Origin: Trebonia sp963774945
GTDB taxonomy: Bacteria; Actinomycetota; Actinomycetes; Streptosporangiales; Streptosporangiaceae
Direction: 5' to 3'
NCBI GenBank assembly: GCA_963774945.1
Contig: CAVZHA010000005.1
Coordinates: 648,739 to 712,738, forward strand
DNA: 64,000 nt
The number at the start of each line of letters is the position of its first letter. Position 1 is the stretch's first letter. The notes below the pieces were generated by a model that had not been told where the DNA came from, did no database searches, and was given only the letters and a program-made list of their open reading frames with translations. The position numbers were made by a program, and so were the translations under genes. Below, one piece after another: positions 10,020-20,147 of this stretch.

Positions 10020-10087
10020 GAGGCGCGCCCACGAGAGGCGCTAACGAGTCGCGCCCGCGAGGCGCGCCCACGAGAGGCGCCAACGAG
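10020..10087. repeat. Two 29-bp direct repeats, 39-bp period
   Basis: Bases 10020-10048 and 10059-10087 are identical except for one T/C difference. Further GAGAGGCGCC and CACCAGGCGCGCC fragments follow to about 10,110. The tract sits in the convergent intergenic space next to the 18-bp inverted repeat. No reading frame is evident. Confidence 0.6.
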
Positions 10088-10135
10088 AGGCGCCCACCAG
10101 GCGCGCCGACTAGGGACGCCAGCTAAGAGCTCCCG

Positions 10136-11643
10136 CTAAGGGAGCGTCCACTTTTGGTTGCTGCCGCCGTTGCAGGAGTAGAGGATGAGCTGCGTCCCCT
10201 CGGTGGTATTAGAGCCGGGGTCATCCAGGCACATGCCAGAGGTCGGGTTGACCAGCTCGCCGCCCTCCGCCTCCCACTGCTGGTTGGCGCCGCCGTTGCA
10301 CGTCCACCACTCGATCAGCGTCCCGTTGGTGTACTTGGCGCCGGTGATGTCCATGCAGCCGCCGTCGATGGTGAGGGTGCCGTTGCTGTTGACGGTCCAG
10401 TTCTGCGCGCCGGTGTTGCCGTCGCAGGCCCACATCTGCACCTTGTTGCCGTTGGTGCCGCTGGCGTTGTTGTTGTCGACGCAGTCGGCGCTGTCGTCGC
10501 CTGCCACGATCGTCCCGGTCGCCCCGCTGCCGCTAGAGGAGCCGCCGTAGCCGGCCGCGACGATGTTGGCCTGGACGGCGGCCTCGGTCGCGGCGGTCGG
10601 GTAGCCGCTGGTCATGACGCCCTCGTAGAAGGTGCCGGCCGAGCCCTTGCTGTTGTCGCCGCCGATCCCGAGGATGATCGCGCCCTGCTTCTTCATCGGG
10701 TTGTAGCCGGAGGGGCGAACTCCGCTGAAGTCGGTCGCGAGGCCGCCGGACTGGGCGTTGCCGCCGAGGATGGCCCACTGGTTGGACGCCGCCCTCGATC
10801 ATGGCCGTGGTGTACCGGTACGACGGTGGTCGGGTCGGCCGAGTTGAGGCCGGCGTTGGAGCCGGAGTACAGGCCGTTCTCCATGTCGGCCATGATCCAC
10901 GGGCCGTTGCCGCTGCCGAAGCCCCAGACCTTGATGTTGCCGAAGTAGATGGCCTCCATGGTGCCGGCGCCGTCGTCGTCGTTGTTGGTCTCGGCGTTGC
11001 CGTAGTCGAAACAGCAGCCGCCGTTGTAGTGGGTGCCGTCGAGGACGTCGTACTCGCCCTCGGAGTTGTTGCCGGTGGCGATGTTCTTGGTGCTGTCGTC
11101 GCGGTAGCCGTCGCCCGCGGCGATGTACACGCCGTAGACCGGCTGCCCCTCGACCGTGGTGGGGGCGGAGGCGGCGTTGGCGAGGCCGTCTGGCCCGCCG
11201 GCCGCGCCGCCGGCCGGCGCGTCGGTGAGGTTGTTACCGTTGCCCGACTGGTCGTAGATCTCGGTGATCACGCACGTGGTGCCGGAGCAGAACGAGTTCT
11301 GGGTGGCCGCGTTGGCCGCCCCGCCCGCGCTCAGCGGGTCGATGTTGGTGGTGCTGTTGTCGGAGGCGCGGCGCACCTGGTACAACGGCCCGTTGTAGGC
11401 CGCGTAGAGCGCCCGGGTGGTGCTGTGCGCGGCCACGCAGGGCGTGCTGGCGGCGGCGTAGATGTCGCACGGCTCCTGCGTCGCCGCGCTGGCCGTTCCG
11501 GCGCCCACGCCGACGGTGACGCCCGCGGCGACTATCGCGCCAAGCCCGAGCCCCACCGCCGCGGCGGTGGTCAGCACCCGGCGTCGTACCTGACAGAATC
11601 TTGTCCGGAATTGCAATTGCCTATCCTCTCTGAAAACTGGCAT
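10136..11643 (-). CDS. Secreted GH54 alpha-L-arabinofuranosidase with CBM13 lectin domain (frameshifted)
   Basis: Hydrolyses terminal arabinofuranosyl residues from plant arabinoxylan or arabinan outside the cell. The N-terminus has an Arg-rich n-region (RRRV) and a long hydrophobic core ending near GTASA, a probable Tat or Sec signal; the exact start is uncertain (ATG 11643 or a nearby TTG). The catalytic part opens PCDIYAAASTPCVAAHSTTR and contains ITEIYDQSGNGNNL and GGCCFDYGNAETNN, typical of the AbfB catalytic domain. The last ~130 residues are a ricin-type trefoil (DDSADCVDNNNASGTNGNKVQMW is one repeat, and Q-x-W motifs recur). Two indels near 10,790 and 10,820 shift the frame. An operator of the arabinose regulon lies 53 bases upstream of the start. 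Confidence 0.85.
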
Positions 11644-11695
11644 TGGTAATGACCGGCTCGGCAAGAAGACCAGTCAAGCGAATGTGAGCCGACTC

Positions 11696-11712
11696 ATGTG
11701 ACCGGTAACATT
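11696..11712. promoter_or_regulatory. AraR/LacI-type operator upstream of the arabinofuranosidase
   Basis: ATGTGACCGGTAACATT, a near-perfect palindrome centred on CCGG. It matches five other copies in this window, all upstream of arabinose genes or the LacI repressor. Confidence 0.75.
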
Positions 11713-11866
11713 AGACGATGAGAATAAGATTCGAGAATGGACCTCCGGATGGACGACGCCTGCGCGGTCGATAACGCGCTTGATTGGCCTTAATATGACT
11801 CGCCAAAGAAGTTACGTCAAGGTTTCCATAGGAATTCGTGTTACCGTTCACAGTGAGCACGAAAAA

Positions 11867-11911
11867 GGGGCGGGCGCCGGCGCTCGCAACCCGAGCGCCG
11901 GCGCCCGCCCC
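11867..11911 (-). terminator. Rho-independent terminator of the sugar ABC operon
   Basis: Perfect 20-bp GC stem (11867-11886 with 11892-11911), loop of five bases, followed on the minus strand by TTTTT at 11862-11866. It lies 29 bases past the permease stop and separates the transporter operon from the arabinofuranosidase promoter. Confidence 0.88.
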
Positions 11912-11939
11912 GTCCAGACAGGCAGCCAGAACCTAAAAG

Positions 11940-13070
11940 CTACTCCGGCGGCGGCGTCTGCCCGCCGACCTCGGCCGAAGCGCCCGAGGCGGCCGCCAGC
12001 GGCGCGCCCTGCGCACCGAAGACCGGCAGCCCCCGCCTGGCCCGGCCGCGGCTGCGGGCCCGGACCCGGTCGGCCACGATCGCGATGCCGAGCACCAGAC
12101 CGAGCGCGACCTGCTGGTAGAACGGCGAGACGTTGAGCACGATCAGCGCGTTGTTGATCAGCATCAGCAGCAGCGCGCCGGCCGCCGCGCCGACGATGCG
12201 TCCCTCGCCGCCGTAGAGCGACACGCCGCCGATGACCGAGGCGGCGATCGCGTCCAGCTCCCAGCCGCTGCCGACGCTCGGGTCGCCGACGCCGATCCGC
12301 CCGATCACCAGCACGCCGACCAGGCCTGCGCAGGCGCCGCTGACGATGTAGGTCAGCATCAGGCGGCGGTTGATCGGGATGCCCGCGAGCCGGGCTGCCT
12401 CCCGGTTGCCGCCGACCGCGTAGATCTGCCGGCCGATGTAGGTCCGCTCCATCAGCACCCAGGCCAGGAACGCGACCACGATGAAGATGACGACCGGGAT
12501 CGGCACCCGGAAGGCGTCGTACAGCGTCAGCTTGTCGTAGAACGTGGAGACGCCGCTGATCGGCTGGCCCTGGGTCAGCGCCAAAGCACCGCCGGCCGCA
12601 GCCGTCAGCGTGACCAGCGTGATCGCGAACGGCGGGACGTCCAGCCGGGTAATGAACCAGCCGTGCAGGAACCCGACCACGATGCCGATCCCGAGCGAGG
12701 CGAGGATGGCGAAGACGACCGGCCAGTGCCAGTTGACGTCGACGTAGGCCGAGCACATCGAGCAGAAGGCGACCATCGACCCCGGCGACAGGTCGATCCC
12801 GCTGGTGATGATGACCATGCTGACGCCGACCGCGAGGATGCCGTAGTCGGCCAGGTCGAGGCCGATGACCTGAAGGTTGGCGACGTCGGCGAAGTCGTGG
12901 TGGACCAGCGTGACGACGATGAACACGAGCACGCAGGCAGCGACCACCCCGAATTCCGGGATATCGGTAATTTTTCGGGCCCAGCTCACCGATCCGCCGC
13001 TGCCTATCCCAAGGCCGGCCGTCGCCTCGTTGCCTTCGTTGCTTGACGTCTCCGCTTGTTCCGTCTTCAC
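11940..13070 (-). CDS. Sugar ABC transporter permease (RbsC/AraH family)
   Basis: Inner-membrane channel subunit of a CUT2 (ribose/arabinose-type) importer. Intact, 376 residues, with about ten hydrophobic segments (for example VVAACVLVFIVVTLVHH and VVIFIVVAFLAWVLM) and family motifs SGIDLSPGSMVAF, GRQIYAVGGNREAARLAGI and ASVIGGVSLYGGEGRIVGA. The GTG start at 13070 overlaps the stop of the ATPase gene (GTGA), so the longer upstream frame is not the real start. Third gene of the binding protein-ATPase-permease operon. Given the neighbouring araBDA genes and shared operators, L-arabinose is the likely substrate. Confidence 0.9.
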   Translation of the reverse strand: MKTEQAETSSNEGNEATAGLGIGSGGSVSWARKITDIPEFGVVAACVLVFIVVTLVHHDFADVANLQVIGLDLADYGILAVGVSMVIITSGIDLSPGSMVAFCSMCSAYVDVNWHWPVVFAILASLGIGIVVGFLHGWFITRLDVPPFAITLVTLTAAAGGALALTQGQPISGVSTFYDKLTLYDAFRVPIPVVIFIVVAFLAWVLMERTYIGRQIYAVGGNREAARLAGIPINRRLMLTYIVSGACAGLVGVLVIGRIGVGDPSVGSGWELDAIAASVIGGVSLYGGEGRIVGAAAGALLLMLINNALIVLNVSPFYQQVALGLVLGIAIVADRVRARSRGRARRGLPVFGAQGAPLAAASGASAEVGGQTPPPE

Positions 13071-14608
13071 GGGCTTTCCCTCACTCCGGCTGCGGTGAGC
13101 AGCACGCGCTCTTTCGAGAATTCGTCTCGGGCCAGAACCCGGCCTATTCGGCCCGTTCTGAGCACCACGATCTGATCGGACAGGTGGAATAGCTCCTCGA
13201 GCTCTGAGGACGCGACAATCACGGCCATGCCGCGGGCCCGCGCCTGGTCGATAAGCTCGTAGATTTCGGCCTTGGCGCCGACGTCGACGCCCCGGGTGGG
13301 CTCGTCGAGCAGCAGCAGCTTCGGTGCCGCCGCGAACCATTTGCCGAAGATGACCCGCTGCTGGTTACCGCCCGACAGCGACCCGATCGACTGCTCGATG
13401 GACGCCATCCGCGCCCCGGTCACCGACACGAACTCGGCCGCCTTAACGCGCTCCGCGCGCGGCGAGAAGAACCCGCGCCGGGTCAGCCCCCGCAGCGTGG
13501 CCAGGGTGACGTTCCAGCGCACCGGCGCGATCGCGATGATCGACTGCTGCTTGCGGTCCTCGGGCACCAGGGCCACCCCGGCCGCGACCGCGTCACCGGG
13601 CGACCGCGGCGCGTACGGCCGGCCGGCCAGCGTCATCTAGCCGTCGGTACGCGCGATCGCGCCGAAGATCGTGTGCAGGAGGCGACTCCGGCCCGCTCCC
13701 ATAAGGCCGGCCACGCCCAGCACCTCGCCCTGGTTGACGCTGAGGCTGATCGGCCCGAGGCCGGGCGCTGTGAGGCCTGAAGCCGTGAACACCGGCACCG
13801 GCCGCACCGGCCCGGTCCGGTCGGCGGTCACCGACGCGAGGTGCTCGACCCCGACCATCTCCCTGATCAGCCGCTCGTCGGTCGCCTCGGCGACGTCCAT
13901 CTCGGCCACCAGGCGGCCGTTGCGGAGCACGACCACCTGGTCGGCGGCCTCTCGGACCTCCTCAAGACGGTGGCCGACGAAGATCACCGCGCCGCCTGCG
14001 GCCGCGTGCTCCCGGGCGATCCTGATCACCGCGGCGGCCTCGGTCGGGCCGAGCGCGGAGGTGGGCTCGTCGAGGATCAGCAGCCGCGGGTCGCGGCCGA
14101 GCGCCTTCGCCACCTCGAGCATCTGCCGGGTCGGGATCGACAGCGAGGACACCGGCGTCCGGGGATCGACGTCGAGCCCGACCGCCGCGATCATCCGCCG
14201 GGCGGCGGCGGTGGTCGCCTTCCGGTCGTAGAAGAGCCGGCGGGCGTCCTTCGGCCGGTTCCCCAGCGTCAGGTTCTCGGTCACGTTGAGCTGCCCCACC
14301 AGGGGAAACTCCTGGGAGACCATCGCCACCCCGGCCGCCTGGCTGGCGATCGGCGAGCCGGTATCGAGCGAAGTGCCGCTGATCGACACCTCGCCGCCGG
14401 GATTCGGGGTCACCGTGCCCGCCAGGATGCCGAGCAGGGTCGACTTCCCGGCCCCGTTCTCGCCGACCAGGCCGACGACCTTCCCGAACGGGAAGACCAG
14501 GTCCTCGACCTGCAGCACGGTGGCAAGTCCGTACGTCTTAGACACGTGGTGCAGGGAAACGCCGTCGGCGTCGCCCTGCACCACGTGCTCCACTGGTGAA
14601 TCTGTCAC
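13067..14608 (-). CDS. Sugar ABC transporter ATPase (RbsA/AraG family), interrupted by an in-frame TAG
   Basis: Tandem-ABC ATPase that powers the CUT2 importer. The first cassette has Walker A GENGAGKSTLL, signature SSLSIPTRQMLEVAKALG and Walker B LLILDEPTSAL. The second has the degenerate P-loop GLMGAGRSRLL, signature GSLSGGNQQRVIFGKW and LLLLDEPTRGVDVGAK, as usual for this family. The frame is continuous, but a TAG at 13637-13639 (after ARTDG) splits it into 323 and 189 residues. Family members usually have Glu here, so one GAG-to-TAG change would explain it. The start overlaps the stop of the binding-protein gene. If the TAG is real the transporter is probably inactive; a base-call error is equally possible. 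Confidence 0.87.
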
Positions 14609-15783
14609 TGGGCCGAGATCCCGATGCTGCTCCAGAAGTTGGCGAAGTCGCTCTCGTTCGCCTTCGTCATGATGCCGACGCCGGTGCTCAGGGTGTTGCC
14701 AGGGCCCGGCACGAAGTACGGCTTGACCAGGGCCAGCGTGGCGCTGTCACCGAGGGCCTTGTCGGCCGCGAGCACGTAGGCGGTCATGAAGCCCTGGTAG
14801 TACGGCCGCTGCAGGATCGAGGCCGCGATCACGCCGCTCTTGACGTCGTTGATCGTGTTCTGCTCGCCGTCGTCGGAGACGATCGTGACCTTGCCGACGT
14901 CGTTAGCCGACTGGACGGCCTGCCCGGCGGCGCCGCCGTCGTAGGAGTAGACCGCGTAGATGCCCTTGATGCTGGAGTTGGCCTGCAGGGAGGCCTGCAG
15001 GTCGGACACCGCGGTGGCGACGTCCTGATTGTCGTTGACCTTCTGCACGACCTTGATGCCGGAGCCCGCGCACTGCTCGAAGCCGGCCACCCGCTGCTGG
15101 GTGTTGGCCGCGGTCCACGAGCCGCTGATCGCGACCACTTCGCCCGAGCCGATGGCCTGGGTCATCGCCTTGCCCGCGTCGCAGCCCGCGGTCGTGTTGG
15201 GGGTGCCGATGTAGAGCTGGGCGGCGGTGCCTGGCAGCGGCGAGTCGTACGCGACGACCGACAGCCCCTTGGCCACGGCCTGCGCGATCGGCGTGGTGAG
15301 GGACGACGCCGTGACCGCCGACACGCCCCAGCCGGTGTAGCCCTGCGCGCTGTCGGTCTCGAGCAGCGACACCTGGACGCTCGCCTCCGACGCGGTGGGC
15401 TCCTGGAACGTGCCCGACGCGCCCTTGGCGCTGAGCCACTTCATGGCGGCGTTCCAGCCCGCCTTGGCCTCGTTCCAGTAGGCCGAGTTGCCGTTGGTGA
15501 CGAACGCGATCTTGACGCCCGACAGGCTCTTGCTGCCGATCGCGCCCTGGATCTTGGTGGTGAGCTGCTTCAGGGCCGCGTCGTTGAACGAGGACGAGCC
15601 GACGATCGACGCGGCCCCTCCGGTCGAGGCGGCCGCCGATGCCGATGCGGTCGCCGCGGCCGACGTGGATGCCGCCGCGCTGGCCGGCGCCGACGACGAC
15701 GAGCTGCTGCTCGATGAGCAGGCAGTCAGGGCGAGCAGCGCGCCCGCGCCGACGCCGATCGCTGTCACGAACTTTCTGTGCAC
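14605..15783 (-). CDS. Sugar ABC transporter substrate-binding lipoprotein
   Basis: Periplasmic-binding-protein type 1 fold, anchored outside the membrane. The GTG at 15783 follows AAGGAGG at seven bases, so I prefer it over longer frames. Signal peptide with lipobox LLALTACS, then a Ser/Ala-rich tether of about 45 residues. The mature domain begins VKIAFVTNGNSAYWNEAKAG and contains VVAYDSPLPG, IYAVYSYDGGAAGQAV and VTIVSDDGEQNTINDV, typical of RbsB-like sugar binders. First gene of the importer operon, with three operators 62-146 bases upstream. L-arabinose or an arabino-oligosaccharide is the expected ligand from context. Confidence 0.9.
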   Translation of the reverse strand: MHRKFVTAIGVGAGALLALTACSSSSSSSSSAPASAAASTSAAATASASAAASTGGAASIVGSSSFNDAALKQLTTKIQGAIGSKSLSGVKIAFVTNGNSAYWNEAKAGWNAAMKWLSAKGASGTFQEPTASEASVQVSLLETDSAQGYTGWGVSAVTASSLTTPIAQAVAKGLSVVAYDSPLPGTAAQLYIGTPNTTAGCDAGKAMTQAIGSGEVVAISGSWTAANTQQRVAGFEQCAGSGIKVVQKVNDNQDVATAVSDLQASLQANSSIKGIYAVYSYDGGAAGQAVQSANDVGKVTIVSDDGEQNTINDVKSGVIAASILQRPYYQGFMTAYVLAADKALGDSATLALVKPYFVPGPGNTLSTGVGIMTKANESDFANFWSSIGISAQ

Positions 15784-15844
15784 GGACAACCTCCTTGTTG
15801 CGCTTCTGGAATTGCAAAAGACAGGCCGCGATAACGAAGCCGAC

Positions 15845-15929
15845 TTGTGAGCGGTCACATTGCTGTGACCTTTAAGCTGCTTACCCTTGCTTTGTCACAT
15901 GTGAACGGTCACATGTGAACGGTCACATT
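15845..15929. promoter_or_regulatory. Triple operator of the sugar ABC operon
   Basis: Three copies of the arabinose-regulon palindrome: TTGTGAGCGGTCACATT (15845-15861), ATGTGAACGGTCACATG (15899-15915) and ATGTGAACGGTCACATT (15913-15929). The last two overlap by three bases with a 14-base centre-to-centre spacing, which allows paired repressor binding upstream of the start at 15783. The remaining sequence up to the araA stop (about 15,930-16,162) has no gene. Confidence 0.8.
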
Positions 15930-16162
15930 GAGAGTAAATCGGCTTCATCAAGTGCGTCAAGTGCGTGCGCCCTGATTGTTACATTCGCGCGACGCGCGGG
16001 CATTCCGAGCGGAAACGGGCGGGCAAAAATTGCGCGCCCATGTGCACCAAAAGGTCGGATGACTGCCGCGGCAACTGGCGGTAGAGGCGAAGCGAACGGT
16101 CCGTTCGGGAAAAATCTTTTGAAGTTTCCTAACGGACCCTGGTTTCACCGCCAGGGCCAATG

Positions 16163-17683
16163 TCAGATGCCGCGGGCCAGCCGGTAGTAGGCCGCGTTCC
16201 AGCGCAGTTCGTTCTCGAAGCCGCGCACGGTGGTCGACTCGTCGATGGTGAGCAGCTCGGTGCCCGCGATCCGGGCGAAGTCCTCGAACGCCTCGATCCC
16301 GACCGCGGTGGACATGCAGGTGTGGTGGGCCGCGCCGGCCGTGCAGCCACGACGTGGCCGACGTCTGGAAGTCCGGCGTCGGGCGCCACACCGCGCGCCC
16401 GACCGGCAGCTTCGGCAGCGGCTCGGCCGGCGGCACCACCTCGACCACGTTCGCGACCAGCCGGAAGCGGTCGCGGACGTCGGACAGCGCGACGACGACG
16501 CCGGGACCGGGGTCGGCGCTGAAGACCAGCCGGACCGGGTCCTCCTTGCCGCCGATCGCCGAGCGGGTGGATCTCCAGCGTCGGCCGGGCGTGGTCAGGC
16601 TGGGGCAGACCTCGAGCATGTGCGCGCCCAGGATGAGCTCGCTGCCCGGGGTCAGGTCGTAGGTGTAGTCCTCCATCAGGGACGCGCCGCCGGGCAGGCC
16701 CGAGCCCATCACCTTGGCCGCCCGCACCAGCACGGCCGTCTTCCAGTCGCCCTCCGCCGCCGAATCCGTAGCCGTCCTCCATCAGCCGCTGGACGGCGAG
16801 GCCGGGCAGCTGCTTGCAGGTCGCCCAGATCCTCGAAGTTGGTGGTGAAGGCGCCGAAGCCGCCGGCGTCGAGGAAGGACCGCAGCCCGAGTTCGATGGC
16901 CGCGCCGTCGCGGAGCGACTGATGCCGCTCCTTTCCGATCTGGAGTTCGGTCGCGACGTCGTAGCTGTCCTGGTACTCGGTGACGAGCGCGTCGACGTCG
17001 GCCGGGTCGACGTCGGCCACCGCCTTGGCCAGGTCGTTGACGCCCCAGGTGTTGACCTGGACGCCGAAGACCGCCTCGGCCTCGGTCTTGTCGCCCTCGG
17101 TGACCGCGACGAACCGCATGTTGTCGCCGAACCGGGCCAGCTTGAGCGCCCGGGTCGCCGCCCAGCCGGCCGCGGCCCGTGGCCCAGGTCGCCACCTGGC
17201 CGACGACGCGCGGGTCGGACACGTGGCCGACGACGGTCTTCCGTGCGCAGCGCCAGCCTGGTCTGGATGTAGCCGAACTCGCGGTCGCCGTGCGCGGCCT
17301 GGTTCAGGTTCATGAAGTCGAAGTCGATGTCGGCCCACGGCAGCGCGACGTTGGCCTGCGTGTGCAGGTGCAGCAGCGGCTTGTCGAGCGCGCTGAGCCC
17401 GGCGATCCACATCTTGGCCGGGCTGAAGGTGTGCATCCAGGCGATGACGCCGATCACCGGCGTCGCTGTCGTTCGCCGCCAGCATGGTCCGCCGGATCTC
17501 GTCCGGCTGGGTGAGCACCGGCTTCCACACGATCTTGACCGGGACGGCCGGGCGGCGTCGAGCGCGCCCGCGATCTGCGCGGACTGCCAGGCGACCTGGC
17601 GCGAGCGTCTCCGGGCCGTAGAGGTGCTGGCTTCCGGTCAGGAACCAGACCTCGAGGCTGGCGAACGCGTTCGGTGCGGACAT
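16163..17683 (-). CDS. araA: L-arabinose isomerase (frameshifted)
   Basis: Converts L-arabinose to L-ribulose in the cytoplasm. The start at 17683 (MSAPNAFASLEVWFLTGSQHLYG) is the family's characteristic N-terminus and follows AGGAG. It overlaps the araD stop (TGATG). Recognisable blocks follow in changing frames: WMHTFSPAKMWIAGL, DIDFDFMNLNQAAHGDREFG, FGDNMRFVAVTEGDKTEAE, VDALVTEYQDSYDVATELQIG, and the end NELRWNAAYYRLARGI. About six indels break the frame (for example near 17,180, 17,240, 16,760 and 16,340). Length and gene order match a complete araA, so I read this as a functional gene with sequencing errors. Confidence 0.93.
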
Positions 17684-18451
17684 CAGTGCACTGCTCCTTC
17701 TGAAGGCTGTCCGTAGACGTTCTGGTAGCGGGCGAAGAGCGCGTCGATCGCCTCCGGGGCGATGGGCACCGGCTCGCCGCCCTGCCGCGCGATGTGGATC
17801 GTGCGGGCGACGTCCTCGGTCATCACGGCCGCCTTGACCGCGTCGCGGGCGTTCCTTCCGATGGTGAAGACGCCGTGGCTGCGCATCAGGACCGCCCGCG
17901 ACCGGTGACCGGCGCAGCGTGGCGACGATGCCGCGGCCGATCGAGTCGTCGCCGATGATCGCGAACGGCCCGACCGGGATCTCGCCCCCGAACTCGTCCG
18001 CCATCCCGGTGATCACGCACGGGATCGGCTCGCCGCGGGCCGCCCAGGCGGTGGCGTAGGTCGAGTGGGTGTGCACCACCCCGCCGACCTCGGGCATGTT
18101 CCGGTACACGAACGCGTGCGCGGCGGTGTCGCTCGACGGCTTGAGCTCGGACCCGGCGCTGCCCTCGACGACGTTGCCGTCGAGGTCGCACAGGATCATG
18201 TTGTCCGGCGTCAGCTCGTCGTAGTCGACCCCGCTCGGCTTGATCACGAACAGGTCGGCCCCCGGCACCCGGCCGGACACGTTGCCCGCCGTCCAGACGA
18301 TGAGCCCGTAGCGGATCAGCTCGGCGTGCAGCCTGGCCACGTCCGCGCGGATCTGGTCGATGGCGGCCGTCAGGCCGGCGACATCGGCCGCGTCACCCGG
18401 CGCGTGGCCGGCCGCCGGGCCAGCCGCCTGCTCGGCTAGCGGCTCGGTCAC
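17683..18451 (-). CDS. araD: L-ribulose-5-phosphate 4-epimerase (one frameshift)
   Basis: Zinc-dependent class II aldolase-fold epimerase that makes D-xylulose-5-phosphate. The GTG at 18451 follows GGAGG and overlaps the araB stop. Landmarks: LIVWTAGNVSGRVPG, VIKPSGVDYDEL, the metal site VVHTHSTYATAWA and MRSHGVFTIGRNARDAVKAA. One indel near 17,900, between IVATLR and the RSHGVF block, breaks the frame. Its place between araB and araA, with overlapping ends on both sides, indicates a translationally coupled araB-araD-araA operon. Confidence 0.93.
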
Positions 18452-20111
18452 GCAGGGCCTCCTGCCGCATCGCGTGCAGCCGGTGCATGACGTCGTTGGC
18501 GCCCCGGCCGAAGTAGTCGTGCAGCCGCGTGTACTCGGCGTACAGCCGGTCGTAGCCGTCGGCGGCCGCCTTGTCCGGCCGGTAGACGCGCGTCGCCGCG
18601 GCCGCCCATCACGGCGCCGGCCGCCCGCACGTCCGGGTAGGCGCCGGCCGCGACCGCGGCGTGGATGGCCGAGCCGAGCGCGGGCGCCTGGGCGCTGGCG
18701 GTCGTGTGCACCGGCATCCGCAGCACGTCGGCGTACGTCTGCATCAGGAACGCGTTCTGCAGCAGGCCGCCGGCCGCGACGAACTCGGTCACCGGGACGC
18801 CGCTGGCGCCGAAGGTCTCGACGATCTTCCTGGTGCCGAACGCGGTCGCCTCGATCAGCGCCCGGTAGACGTCCTCCGGCCGGGTGGCCAGGGTCAGCCC
18901 GACGATCAGCCCGGACAGGCTCGTGGTCGACCAGCACCGACCGGTTGCCCGACTCCCAGTCGAGCGCGATCAGTCCGTGCGCGCCGACCGGCTGGACGCT
19001 CGGCCAGCGCGGTCAGGTAGCTCCTGGACCGAGAGCCCGGCGCTCGCGGCCTCCAGCGGTAGCCCTCGGGCACGAAGTTCATCCGCGAACCAGCCGAAGA
19101 TGTCGCCGACCCCGGACTGGCCCGCCTCGTAGCCCGTACAGCCCGCGGACGATGCCGCCGTCGACGACGCCGCACATGCCCGGGACCTCGGTCAGCGTCT
19201 CGGCGTTCATCACGTGACAGGTCGAGGTGCCCATGATCGCGAGCATCTGCCCCGGCTCGACCGCGCGGGCGGCGGGCGCGGTCACGTGCGCGTCGACGTT
19301 GCCGACGGCGACCGCGATCCCCGCGGGCAGCCCGGTCCAGGCCGCCGCCTGCGGCGGTGAGGGTTCCCGCGGGCTCGCCGAGCTGGCCGATCCGGTGCGC
19401 GAGCTTGCGCTCGGCGAAGTCGGCGAAGTCGGGGTTGAGCGCGGCCAGGAACTCACCGCTCGGGTAGCGCCCGTCCTGGTAGATCGCCCTTGTAGCCGGC
19501 CGTGCACGCGTTGCGGACGTAGGTCCCGGTCAGCTGCCAGACGATCCAGTCGGCCGCCTCGACCCAGTGGTCCATCCGGTGGTAGATCTCGGGGTCCTCC
19601 TCGAGCAGCTGCAGCCCCTTCGCGAACTCCCACTCGGAGGAGATCAGCCCGCCGTAGCGCGGCAGCCAGCTCTCCGCCGCGCTCGGCCGCGAGCGCGTTG
19701 ATCCGGTCCGCCTGCGGCTGGGCGGCGTGGTGCTTCCACAGCTTCACGTAGGCGTGCGGGCGGTCCGGGTACTCCAGCACCTCGCACAGCGGCGTCCCGT
19801 CGGCGAAGACCGGCAGGATCGTGCAGGCGGTGAAGTCGGTGCCGATCCCGATCACGTCGGCCGGGTCGATGCCCGCCGCCAGGACCGCCTCGGGGACCGC
19901 CTGCCGTAGCACCGCCACGTAGTCGGCCGGCACCTGCAGCGCCCAGTCGGGCCCGAGTTCCCCGCCGCCCGGGCAGCTCGCGGTCCATGACCCCGTGCGG
20001 GTACTCGGTGACGGCGGTGCCGACCTCGCGACCGTCACTGACCCGCACCACCAGCGCCCGACCGGAAAGCGTTCCGTAGTCCACGCCGATGACGTACTGC
20101 TCGCCGCCCAT
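18448..20111 (-). CDS. araB: L-ribulokinase (frameshifted)
   Basis: FGGY-family sugar kinase that phosphorylates L-ribulose. The ATG at 20111 follows GAGGAG and opens with the phosphate-1 motif YVIGVDYGTLSGRALVVRV. Later blocks include VIGIGTDFTACTILPVF, YVKLWKHHAAQPQADRINAL, GNVDAHVTAPAARAVEPGQM, ILAIMGTSTCHVMN (read across a frame change) and the adenosine motif VAAGGLLQNAFLMQTYADVL. At least six indels are present. The TGA at 18448 would overlap the araD GTG (GTGA); an alternative frame ends at 18393. First gene of araBDA, with an operator 20 bases upstream of the start. Confidence 0.92.
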
Positions 20112-20130
20112 GCACTCCTCGTTCCCAGTG

Positions 20131-20147
20131 ATGTGACCGGTCACATT
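20131..20147. promoter_or_regulatory. Operator of araBDA
   Basis: ATGTGACCGGTCACATT: a perfect 16-base palindrome (ATGTGACC/GGTCACAT), the best copy of the motif in the window, 20 bases upstream of the araB start. Confidence 0.82.

Noticed and set aside
10154..11649. Long open frames on the plus strand across the arabinofuranosidase
   Set aside because: Val/Ala/Gly-rich shadow translations; the minus strand carries GH54 and ricin-lectin motifs and a signal peptide.
16137..16156. CCCTGG/CCAGGG hairpin after araA as terminator
   Set aside because: Only six pairs with an eight-base loop and no adjacent U-run; too weak to list as a feature.
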